Shown here piece after piece: positions 6,521 through 12,365 of a stretch of DNA of 14,855 bases. A program made the position numbers and the translations under genes. The stretch's first letter is position 1, and the number at the start of each line of letters is the position of its first letter. The notes beneath the pieces were generated by a model. The model ran no database searches, was not told the DNA's origin, and saw nothing but the letters and a program-made list of their open reading frames with translations. Origin of the DNA: an uncultured Ruminococcus sp. (lineage in GTDB: Bacteria; Bacillota; Clostridia; Oscillospirales; Ruminococcaceae); NCBI GenBank assembly GCA_947589205.1, contig CANQCJ010000033.1, positions 1 to 14,855 of the forward strand, given 5' to 3'.

Positions 6521-7684
6521 TTATGCACCGCTCGGTTTCAGCATGACTTGTATCTCACCGCTTTGGCAGTCAACTGTTACGTAGTATATATAATGCTTTG
6601 GTGCATCTATATTATCTATTATGAAATACCATTTCGGAGTAAGAGTAACGGTTTTGTCTATTTCATTTATGTTTTTTTCAAAGCTTACAGCTTCTCCTCT
6701 TGGTTCATACCATAATTTAACATCGTCAAATACAAGCTCCGTAATGATGTTATCCGAAAGCTCTTGCTCCAGAATGTCACAAGCGCCCTTGAAGGAAATT
6801 ATATCATCGAGCTTTTCTTCTTTTATCCTTTTAAAACCGTAGGAGACAGAATAGCTGAACGGACTCATATCGCTGCGAAGCTGCGTGTTGTTACTCATGC
6901 AATAATAAATATCGGATCTTCCGTTTTCATCTGTTGCAGTAAGGTCGCTGTATTGATAGCAAAGATTTTCTATCCCTACGCCTTTATAATAATTCTGCGA
7001 ATCTATCCAATAATAATCTTTGCCGTCTATGTTATATACATTAGCGTCACACGGCTTGCTTTCCAGTTCTATCCCCAATGCATCATAAGCCTTTGCCGAA
7101 TATTCCTCGGCGACCTGTGCGGCTCTGATCACGTTCTCATCGTCAATTTCCGTATTTCTGTTGAGTACATAAGTGCCGGTCAAATATTCTGGCAATAAAA
7201 TTTCAGAGTCTTTCTCCCAAGAGACAGCGCCGCTGCCGGTTTCTCCGAGTATGATGTAGAAATTCTCATCGGTATGCAGATACGCACCATCATTCGGAAT
7301 ATATTCAGGTTCTCCGGAAACCTCTGCCCCCATAGCTTCCTCAAACTTAGTCAAGCGCTCTTCGAACCGATCCCTGTCATTTTCGAGAACATATGATAAT
7401 TCTGTATTGTAAACTCCATCCGGAATTTCCTGTAAAAGAGTATCTTTTTCGGGCAGTGTAAATTTTGTATAATTTTCAGCATAAGCTGCGTCGACACCGT
7501 CCCAGATCTCCTCGGGTGAGCATCTTGCATTTGCCTCTGTTTGGATCGACTGAACCGCTTGATCTTCATTTCTTTCCGATTTATTATTATTTCTGTCCTT
7601 AACGTTGTCAGGGATCTTCGCGCAAGCTGTCCCACAGCTGCATACCATAGTTAATGACACGATCAGCGCAAGAATTTTTTTCAT
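6521..7684 (-). CDS. Predicted lipoprotein of unknown function, paralogue of the next gene
   Basis: The 387-residue protein has a signal peptide (MKKILALIVSLTMVCSCGTAC). Two cysteines could be lipidated: C17 after VCS or C21 after GTA. Alignment with the downstream lipoprotein (CAK-x-P-x-N) favours C21. A charged low-complexity linker follows (NNNKSERNEDQ). The C-terminal region (WYFIIDNIDAPKHYIYYVTV then DCQSGEIQV) parallels the end of the downstream lipoprotein and again resembles a PepSY-like turn. No catalytic motif is recognisable. AAGGAGGG lies 8 bases before ATG 7684 and a plausible promoter is at 7741-7770. Its placement before the exporter operon suggests an accessory or sensing role outside the membrane, which is inference only. 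Confidence 0.85.
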   Translation of the reverse strand: MKKILALIVSLTMVCSCGTACAKIPDNVKDRNNNKSERNEDQAVQSIQTEANARCSPEEIWDGVDAAYAENYTKFTLPEKDTLLQEIPDGVYNTELSYVLENDRDRFEERLTKFEEAMGAEVSGEPEYIPNDGAYLHTDENFYIILGETGSGAVSWEKDSEILLPEYLTGTYVLNRNTEIDDENVIRAAQVAEEYSAKAYDALGIELESKPCDANVYNIDGKDYYWIDSQNYYKGVGIENLCYQYSDLTATDENGRSDIYYCMSNNTQLRSDMSPFSYSVSYGFKRIKEEKLDDIISFKGACDILEQELSDNIITELVFDDVKLWYEPRGEAVSFEKNINEIDKTVTLTPKWYFIIDNIDAPKHYIYYVTVDCQSGEIQVMLKPSGA

Positions 7685-7721
7685 ATATGGATCCCTCCTT
7701 AAAAAATATTGAGCAGAAAAG

Positions 7722-7753
7722 ATTTTATTCCTCTTTACCTTATATAACAGTCG
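7722..7753 (-). repeat. Leader repeat copy A (upstream of the first lipoprotein gene)
   Basis: Plus-strand ATTTTATTCCTCT (7722 onward) followed by TATATAACAGTC aligns with 8252-8279 with a few small indels and substitutions. It covers the region between the presumed -10 and the ribosome binding site of the lipoprotein gene, so it is a duplicated leader segment. Confidence 0.55.
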
Positions 7754-7770
7754 ATTTATTCTATTTGTAA
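7741..7770 (-). promoter_or_regulatory. Probable promoter of the first lipoprotein gene
   Basis: TTACAA (7770-7765), an 18-base spacer and TATATA (7746-7741) form a recognisable but imperfect sigma-A promoter, with a start expected about 50 bases before ATG 7684. Confidence 0.5.
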
Positions 7771-7805
7771 GGTTAATTTTTTATTTTTGTATACCTGCAT
7801 AATTT

Positions 7806-8126
7806 CAGGCTCTCGTTTTTGTCAAGATGATAAATTTTAATGCGGTTTCCTCCCACGAACATATCGTCAAATGCCGGGGGTTACAAAGCAAATAAAACCG
7901 TTATCTCCAACACAGCCGTAAATTTTTTGGCTTTCATCTGTAAAACTGTAGGAACCCATTCCGTCAGGATCGGTTTCTTTTACTATGTTTTTCTTTGACA
8001 ACGTGTCTGCATCAAAAAAGCGGGATAAAATATCCTGATAATTTTCTTCAAAGCTTTCCGTCTGTTTAAAGCTGCACTGCAAATATTCATCGGGTAAGGA
8101 TACGTCTAGATCGTTGGCATAAGTGT
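7806..8126 (-). pseudogene. Decayed internal fragment of the lipoprotein gene at 5241-6416
   Basis: This segment is about 95% identical by eye to 5906-6228 inside the second lipoprotein gene and lies in the same orientation. It encodes the NDLDVSLPDEYLQCSFKQ region through SQKIYGCVGDNGFICFV. A two-base deletion at about 7877 (TGCCGGGGGTTAC against TGCCCGGGGCTTTAC) then shifts the frame into a stop. Past the deletion the other frame still reads AFDDMFVGGNRIKIYH. The signal peptide, ribosome binding site and C-terminal half are missing, so it cannot make the lipoprotein. A consensus promoter (8136-8164) remains immediately upstream and should transcribe it. An open frame from an ATG at 8082 is only 71 codons and has no convincing ribosome binding site. 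Confidence 0.9.
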
Positions 8127-8135
8127 TCTTTTTTT

Positions 8136-8164
8136 ATTATAACATCGAAAGAATATACTGTCAA
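8136..8164 (-). promoter_or_regulatory. Consensus promoter in front of the lipoprotein fragment
   Basis: TTGACA (8164-8159), 17 bases and TATAAT (8141-8136) match consensus exactly. It drives only the truncated fragment or, by read-through, the first lipoprotein gene. Similarity to the promoter at 6473-6501 suggests that the promoter was duplicated together with the gene. Confidence 0.8.
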
Positions 8165-8251
8165 CAAGCTTTCACCGGCTTTGAAATTTTTTTGTGCAAC
8201 CTTTACAAATTATTTTCCTTTTTTAGTAAATCGGCACATAAGACGGTAAAT

Positions 8252-8279
8252 ATTTTATTCTCTGACCTATATGACGGTC
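8252..8279 (-). repeat. Leader repeat copy B
   Basis: ATTTTATTCTCT followed by TATATGACGGTC on the plus strand matches the leader segment at 7722-7753 with small gaps. No intact lipoprotein gene follows it, so it looks like the remnant of a duplicated upstream region. It overlaps the stop codon of the small cysteine-rich ORF. Confidence 0.5.
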
Positions 8280-8376
8280 AATATTTTTGTTTTCCGCATC
8301 TGCATATAATGCAACAGCTGATAAAGCTCGGCATAAAGTAGGGACACATTATGCACCTGCAAATAGGTCGTATCAT
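8278..8376 (-). CDS. Possible 32-residue cysteine-rich peptide
   Basis: From ATG 8376 the frame encodes 32 residues. Seven are cysteine (positions 6, 8, 11, 21, 22, 25, 27), and the motif ICRC occurs twice (5-8 and 24-27). GGAGGTG lies 5 bases before the start codon, one of the best ribosome binding sites in the window. The start is only 20 bases behind the U-tract of the terminator at 8396-8432, so expression would require terminator read-through or an unseen promoter. There is no signal peptide; the composition could suit metal binding or a small membrane-active peptide. I recognise no family. The ORF is short, so a chance frame behind a chance GGAGG is possible. Confidence 0.4.
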   Translation of the reverse strand: MIRPICRCIMCPYFMPSFISCCIICRCGKQKY

Positions 8377-8395
8377 TAAATCACCTCCGAAAATG

Positions 8396-8432
8396 AAAAA
8401 AGAGCCACACGGACTAAACTCCGTATGACTCT
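8396..8432 (-). terminator. Terminator after the SHOCT gene, just before the small ORF
   Basis: On the minus strand 8432-8420 pairs with 8413-8401 (13 continuous pairs with some G-U, loop GUUUAG), followed by six U's. It lies 63 bases after the SHOCT stop codon, a normal terminator position. GGAGGTG and an ATG follow within 20 bases, so it could equally act as an attenuator for the small ORF. Its apical core closely resembles the hairpin at 2530-2558. Confidence 0.88.
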
Positions 8433-8495
8433 TGATATTACTTACTATTATATAGTGTATGTCATTATGATTATATATGTCTGTAGATCTCAAAA

Positions 8496-9176
8496 TTACA
8501 TTTTTGCAAGCAGCTCAGACTTCTTGGCATTAAACTCTTCTTCCGATAATATCCCCATGTCTTTTAACTCTGCAAGCTTCTTTAGCTGTGTTATAGGGTC
8601 GTCCTGCGGGGTCTGCTGAGCAGCGGCAGAAGCTTTATCCTCATTGCTCTTAAATTTGCTGAGAATCCGGTTTTGTCTGAGTTTATCCATAAACTCTCTG
8701 CATTTTCCTGCCTGTCCGTATATAGTTGTACCTGTCAGCATCTCAACTCTCAGAACAGCTTCTATGCCTTCCTCATTGTCATATGTAATTTCTATGTTGT
8801 TTTTCTGCTGCATGGAGTTAAGGTTTTCGCTTGAACTTAAAAGCATTTCGGTATTTGATATTGTCCTTTCGACAATTTCCGGATTCTTGATCCTATCATA
8901 CGGTATTTCAAATCCGGTAAACCAATCCATTGTTGTAGAAGTCGCAGTGAAAATAAATCTGTCAGGCATGATATTAAGACCTATCTCACCGCTTTTTTTA
9001 GTTGGGTATTGCGTCAAGCCTCCAACATATGTTACGCCGTAGCGTTCAATAGAGCCCTCCAAGGGTGCTTTCATAGCCTTAGCCTCGGCATTGCTCGCCT
9101 TGACCTTGTCTATGCTGTCCTTTGCAATTTCCTGCGCCTTGCTTATGCCACTTTTTAGTTTGTCTGCTAAGCCCAT
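8496..9176 (-). CDS. SHOCT-domain protein
   Basis: The 226-residue soluble protein has three visible parts: a lysine/alanine-rich N-terminal helix (about 1-40), a central beta-rich region (45-170, including GLNIMPDRFIFTA and FEIPYDRIKNPEIV) that resembles PH-like or GRAM-like folds, and a C-terminal SHOCT motif (192-226, DPITQLKKLAELKDMGILSEEEFNAKKSELLAKM read in pieces). SHOCT is a short C-terminal module found on many unrelated bacterial proteins, thought to mediate oligomerisation or membrane association. AAAGGA lies about 10 bases before ATG 9176, a consensus promoter is at 9244-9272 and a terminator at 8396-8432, so it is a single-gene unit. It is transcribed divergently from the XRE gene. 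Function unknown. Confidence 0.88.
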   Translation of the reverse strand: MGLADKLKSGISKAQEIAKDSIDKVKASNAEAKAMKAPLEGSIERYGVTYVGGLTQYPTKKSGEIGLNIMPDRFIFTATSTTMDWFTGFEIPYDRIKNPEIVERTISNTEMLLSSSENLNSMQQKNNIEITYDNEEGIEAVLRVEMLTGTTIYGQAGKCREFMDKLRQNRILSKFKSNEDKASAAAQQTPQDDPITQLKKLAELKDMGILSEEEFNAKKSELLAKM

Positions 9177-9243
9177 TAAAAATCAATCCTTTCATAAAAT
9201 AGTTAGCCATAATACACTAATATAAATAATAATTCACCTCTAA

Positions 9244-9272
9244 ATTATACCGCTATTATTAGTATTTGTCAA
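9244..9272 (-). promoter_or_regulatory. Promoter of the SHOCT gene
   Basis: TTGACA (9272-9267), 17 bases and TATAAT (9249-9244) match consensus exactly, with a leader of about 60 bases to ATG 9176. Confidence 0.85.
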
Positions 9273-9312
9273 GGCATATTCATAATTTAATCGTTAATTT
9301 TAGCAATGTGCA

Positions 9313-9345
9313 TATAATATAATTAGTATAGTTGTGAAACATAAC
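9313..9345 (+). promoter_or_regulatory. Probable promoter and possible operator of the XRE gene
   Basis: Two overlapping TATAAT boxes (9313-9318, 9318-9323) lie upstream of the XRE start. The -35 is poor (TTAATT, 18 bases before the second box). Just downstream, GTTGTG-AAA-CATAAC (9331-9345) is a near-perfect inverted repeat of the size bound by XRE dimers, so autoregulation is plausible but unproven. Confidence 0.4.
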
Positions 9346-9363
9346 GATTGGAGGAAAACAACC

Positions 9364-9672
9364 ATGACAGAAAATTTCGTTCGCAAGCGGCTGACACAAA
9401 TCAGAATGCAAAAGAACATATCCGAATACAAAATGAGTTTAGATCTGGGGCATAGTAAGAGCTACATTCAAAGTATTTCTTCGGGCAGAGCAATGCCTTC
9501 TATGGGAGAATTCCTTTATATGTGCGAATACCTTGGAGTAACCCCCGAACAATTTTTCGCCGAGGACATTCAAAATCCCGTTCAACTGGAGAAGGCATTA
9601 CAAACCCTAAAGAAGCTGGACAGCGAAGACCTGGAACTTATAATCGACCTTGCTGAACGTCTTTCAAAGTAG
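9364..9672 (+). CDS. XRE-family helix-turn-helix regulator
   Basis: The 102-residue protein has an N-terminal HTH of the Cro/CI type (about 5-65). Residues near LTQIRMQKNISEYKMSLDLG form the first helices, SKSYIQSISSGRAMPSM covers the recognition region, and FLYMCEYLGVTPEQFF closes the domain. A helical tail follows (LEKALQTLKKLDSEDLELII), probably for dimerisation. ATG 9364 is preferred over the GTG at 9334 because GGAGG lies 9 bases before it and the HTH begins normally there. It is the only complete plus-strand gene and faces away from the SHOCT gene, which it may control through the shared 190-base region. No terminator is evident downstream. Confidence 0.9.
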   Translation: MTENFVRKRLTQIRMQKNISEYKMSLDLGHSKSYIQSISSGRAMPSMGEFLYMCEYLGVTPEQFFAEDIQNPVQLEKALQTLKKLDSEDLELIIDLAERLSK

Positions 9673-9874
9673 GTCAGCGCAGCATCTCCGATTTCGTTTC
9701 ATCTTCCCGGTACACCATGATGTTATAAAGAATACGGTATTTCCAACTGATTATATTATATCATGTGACAGTGACAGATGATCTCGTTGCAAATTTATAG
9801 GTGCGTCTCGCGAGAGCCGCAGAATAATGCAATAATTACAGTCTGCTGCACAGTCTTGCGACACGCTGCAAATG

Positions 9875-9910
9875 AAAAATGCACCCGACTTCTGATGAGT
9901 CAGGTGCATT
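9875..9910 (-). terminator. Second terminator-like hairpin beyond tRNA-Leu
   Basis: AATGCACC (9878-9885) pairs with GGTGCATT (9903-9910). Four more pairs lie inside a C/A mismatch, the loop is seven bases, and five U's follow on the minus strand. It could back up the tRNA terminator, end a lost minus-strand gene, or act weakly on the plus strand after the XRE gene. Confidence 0.55.
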
Positions 9911-9952
9911 ATTTTCGGGGGTTTTGGGAATCAGTCCTTGTTATGCAAGCAC

Positions 9953-9985
9953 AAAAGAGGACTACCCGAAACGAGTAGTCCTCTT
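9953..9985 (-). terminator. Terminator of tRNA-Leu
   Basis: A perfect 14-pair stem (9985-9972 with 9968-9955, one G-U pair, loop UUU) begins 9 bases after the encoded CCA and ends in U's on the minus strand. Confidence 0.92.
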
Positions 9986-9994
9986 AACATTTTA

Positions 9995-10080
9995 TGGTGC
10001 GGCAAATGGGACTTGAACCCATACGTCGGTTGACACACGCCCCTCAAACGTGCCTGTCTGCCTATTCCAGCACTGCCGCA
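9995..10080 (-). tRNA. tRNA-Leu (anticodon GAG)
   Basis: On the minus strand the acceptor arms UGCGGCA (10080-10074) and UGCCGCA (10004-9998) pair perfectly and the 3' CCA is encoded (9997-9995). The anticodon stem CACGU/GCGUG encloses the loop UUGAGGG, with anticodon GAG reading CUC and CUU leucine codons. A long variable arm (GUC-AACC-GAC) confirms a class II tRNA, and the T arm AUGGG-UUCAAGU-CCCAU is canonical. It stands alone, with its own promoter and terminator. Confidence 0.97.
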
Positions 10081-10129
10081 AATATTAAATTAAGTCGAGA
10101 ACCGGAGTAACTCTCTTGTCGACTTTAAT

Positions 10130-10158
10130 ATTATATCATATCGGAAAGCATATGTCAA
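10130..10158 (-). promoter_or_regulatory. Promoter of tRNA-Leu
   Basis: TTGACA (10158-10153), 17 bases and TATAAT (10135-10130) match consensus exactly. Transcription should start near 10123. The precursor leader holds AAGTCGA...TCGACTT arms (10125-10119 and 10098-10092) that could form a stem 12 bases before the mature 5' end. Confidence 0.88.
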
Positions 10159-10214
10159 GCGCTTTTTCACAAAAATATTTTATTTTACAATTTGTTTTAA
10201 TTTTCGCAAAATCC

Positions 10215-10262
10215 AAAAAAACAGCCGCTGCTTTACGCTGTAAAAAGCGCGGCCGCAGCGGC
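10215..10262 (-). terminator. Terminator of the pot operon
   Basis: On the minus strand GCCGCTGC (10262-10255) pairs with GCAGCGGC (10231-10224), with further GCGCUUUUUACAGCGU pairing inside, and is followed by UGUUUUUUU. It begins just after the potD stop codon. Confidence 0.85.
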
Positions 10263-10268
10263 ATTTTG

Positions 10269-11555
10269 TCAGAAAATATCCTTTTTGTTTTTGATGTGCC
10301 GCCTTATCAGTACGACAATTATCGTTATCATGCAGAGTATCAGGAATATCGGAGCTATCCAGGTGTTGACGTTTTCGTCCTCGGCGGACTTCATCTCCGT
10401 CCAGAGATCCTGCATTTCCTTGTTCGCTTCATCGGAAAGATTCACAAAAACGGTCGTTTTTTCGGCGATAAATTCCTCGTCGGGATAGGATATAGGACTT
10501 GTCCGTACCTCCTCGTCGAGCATATCGTATGCCGCCTGATGAGGGGTAGAGTAGCAGATGTAGTCGATGTTTGCAAAAGCTATATCCGGCTCGCACATAA
10601 AGTTAATGTACATTTCTGCGGCTTCCTTCTGCCTTGCGCCGACAGGCACGCACATAGCGTCGATAAACAGATTCGTTCCGCTTTTGGGCACTACGAAATC
10701 GAGACTGTCGTTTTCTTCGAGAATAGTAAGCGCGTCGCCCGCATAGTAAGGAGCTATCAGCGCGTCGCCCGCGCCCATTTTGTCGAATATCTCGTCCATG
10801 ACGTAGCCCTGAACGATGCTTTTTTGCTTCATAAGACTTCTCGCGGCGGTCTCAAGCTCTTCGGTGTCCTCGGTATTCATCGAGATACCGTTAAGCGTTT
10901 CTGCTATCGCGAAAGCGTCTCTCGGATTGTCGAACATCAGGATCTGATCTGCGTAATCCTCGTTCCAGAGGATATCCCAGTCAATATCCTCCTTGTCCAT
11001 ATCCACAACGGTAGCGTCATAAATTATACCTACAGTTCCCCATGTATACGGCACGGAATATTCGTTCTGCGGGTCGTAAGCGAGATCTCTGAAATTCGGC
11101 ATGATGTACTCATAATTGGGAATGTTGTCAAAATCGAGCTTTTGTATCATGTTTTCCTTTATCATCTTGCTTATCATGTAATCGGAAGGGATAATAACGT
11201 CATAAGCCGCTCCGCCGCCCTTGAGCTTTGCATAAAGCTCTTCGTTGGTCGCGTAGTTGGTATAATTTACCTTTATGCCGGTGAGCTTTGTAAATTCCGC
11301 GTTTACATCGAGCGTACCCTCGTCCGCGCCGGTAGAGATATATTCGCCCCAGTTGTAGACATTTATGGATAACCCGTCGTCTTTAAAGCGGGTATAATAT
11401 TCCGGGTCGGAAACGGTGAGGGTCTGAACGGCAGCTTCCTCCTCTTCCGCCTCGGCGTCGTTTTCCTCCGCGCTGTCGGAAGCGCAGCCGCCGAGCAGGG
11501 AAGCGGTCAGAGCCGCACAGAGGGCGAGCGAAAAAATTTTTTTGTAGCCTTTCAC
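10269..11555 (-). CDS. potD: Polyamine ABC transporter substrate-binding lipoprotein with C-terminal membrane helix
   Basis: The 428-residue protein is the extracytoplasmic spermidine/putrescine-binding subunit. The signal peptide ends in lipobox LLGGC (Cys24), followed by an acidic linker (ENDAEAEEEE). The PotD-like body includes VYNWGEYIS (66-74) and IIPSDYMIS (121-129), the two conserved ligand-contact stretches, then PYTWGTVGIIYD (169-180). A FIDAMCVPVGA segment (297-307) keeps the aspartate of the binding site, with Phe where Trp is usual. Unusually, a hydrophobic helix at about 399-417 is followed by RRHIKNKK, predicting a second membrane anchor with a cytoplasmic tail, which classical PotD lacks. 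The start is GTG at 11555 with AGGAGG 7 bases upstream and overlaps the potC stop (GTGA). It is the last operon gene, before a strong terminator. Confidence 0.95.
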   Translation of the reverse strand: MKGYKKIFSLALCAALTASLLGGCASDSAEENDAEAEEEEAAVQTLTVSDPEYYTRFKDDGLSINVYNWGEYISTGADEGTLDVNAEFTKLTGIKVNYTNYATNEELYAKLKGGGAAYDVIIPSDYMISKMIKENMIQKLDFDNIPNYEYIMPNFRDLAYDPQNEYSVPYTWGTVGIIYDATVVDMDKEDIDWDILWNEDYADQILMFDNPRDAFAIAETLNGISMNTEDTEELETAARSLMKQKSIVQGYVMDEIFDKMGAGDALIAPYYAGDALTILEENDSLDFVVPKSGTNLFIDAMCVPVGARQKEAAEMYINFMCEPDIAFANIDYICYSTPHQAAYDMLDEEVRTSPISYPDEEFIAEKTTVFVNLSDEANKEMQDLWTEMKSAEDENVNTWIAPIFLILCMITIIVVLIRRHIKNKKDIF

Positions 11556-12349
11556 GCCTTGACCTCCTTTGCGCGCGCCTGGCGGTTCTCCACGAAATTC
11601 TTAACAAGAAGTATCACAAGCACCGCGACGAAGATAATTGTAGACAGCGCGTTTATTTCGGGAGAGACCTTGCGGCGGGTCATAGAGTAAATGGTTATCG
11701 GCAGCGTCTGAGAGGTAGAGCCGGTGGTGAAATAGCTTACAACGAAATCATCGAGCGAGTAGGTAAGAGCCATAAGGAACCCGCTGATGATACCCGGCAT
11801 TATCTCGGGGAGCACTACCTTATAAAAAGCCTGAAACGATGAGCAGCCGAGATCCTGCGCCGCTTCATACAAATGCGGATCCATCTGTTTGAATTTAGGC
11901 ATAATGTTAAGTATAACATAAGGCACGTCAAAGGTTATATGCGCGATGATGAGCGTTACAAAACCAAATTCAAAGTGCATTCTTGCGGCGAAGAAAACGA
12001 ACAGCAGCATAAGCGAAACGCCGGTAACGATCTCGGGGTTGATTATCGGCATATTTGTGATGTTCATGACCATTGCTTTGGGCACTTTTCTCATAGAGTT
12101 AATGCCTATAGCCGCAAACGTTCCGAGTATAGTCGAAGCTATACTTGCGATCGCCGCTATGATAAGCGTGTTTACAAGCGAAGAAATAATTATCCTGTTA
12201 TGGAAAAGTCTTACATACCAATCGAAGGTAAAGTTAGTAAATACCGAGCGGCTTTTAGATTCGTTAAAGGAAAAAACGATAAGCACGAATATCGGCACAT
12301 ACAGAAAAAGCAGCACTAAAGCCAAATAAATTTTACCAAGTTTTTTCAT
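11552..12349 (-). CDS. potC: Spermidine/putrescine ABC transporter permease PotC
   Basis: The 265-residue inner-membrane permease has about six hydrophobic segments, starting with LYLALVLLFLYVPIF-like sequence near residues 8-27 and ending with STIIFVAVLVILLVKNFV (236-253). The EAA loop that docks the ATPase is clear at 162-186 (EAAQDLGCSSFQAFYKVVLPEIMPG, with the G at position 8 of the motif). AAGGAGG lies 6 bases before ATG 12349, 16 bases after potB. Its stop overlaps the potD GTG, implying coupled translation. Short N-terminus, EAA sequence and order after potB all fit PotC rather than PotB. It pairs with PotB to form the channel energised by PotA. Confidence 0.95.
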   Translation of the reverse strand: MKKLGKIYLALVLLFLYVPIFVLIVFSFNESKSRSVFTNFTFDWYVRLFHNRIIISSLVNTLIIAAIASIASTILGTFAAIGINSMRKVPKAMVMNITNMPIINPEIVTGVSLMLLFVFFAARMHFEFGFVTLIIAHITFDVPYVILNIMPKFKQMDPHLYEAAQDLGCSSFQAFYKVVLPEIMPGIISGFLMALTYSLDDFVVSYFTTGSTSQTLPITIYSMTRRKVSPEINALSTIIFVAVLVILLVKNFVENRQARAKEVKA

Positions 12350-12365
12350 GCGTTTCCTCCTTTTC

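Larger units (their letters stand above)
9673..9994. other. Intergenic region with no convincing gene
   Basis: Contents are slight. A 28-codon open stretch on the minus strand (9674-9760, ending ILYNIMVYREDETKSEMLR) reads like a protein C-terminus but lacks a start and runs into a stop on its upstream side, so it may be a gene remnant. A perfect 10-base palindrome TCTCGCGAGA lies at 9806-9815. Two minus-strand terminator hairpins follow, listed separately. An ORF at 9778-9978 on the plus strand has no ribosome binding site or protein-like character. Confidence 0.4.

Noticed and set aside
7867..8082. 71-codon ORF inside the lipoprotein fragment as a real small gene
   Set aside because: It begins inside a segment homologous to the interior of the intact lipoprotein, lacks a ribosome binding site and signal peptide, and ends at a frameshift stop. 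Pseudogene is the better call.
9778..9978. 66-codon plus-strand ORF downstream of the XRE gene
   Set aside because: It has no ribosome binding site, spans two minus-strand terminator hairpins and has no protein-like character.
9995..10080. tRNA-Leu as an attachment site of an integrated element
   Set aside because: No second copy of the tRNA 3' end, no integrase and no mobile-element genes were seen in the window.
10116..11372. 418-codon open frame on the plus strand opposite potD
   Set aside because: It is antisense to a clearly recognised potD, overlaps the tRNA promoter and the pot terminator, and has no family-like motifs or ribosome binding site. It is a shadow frame from codon bias.
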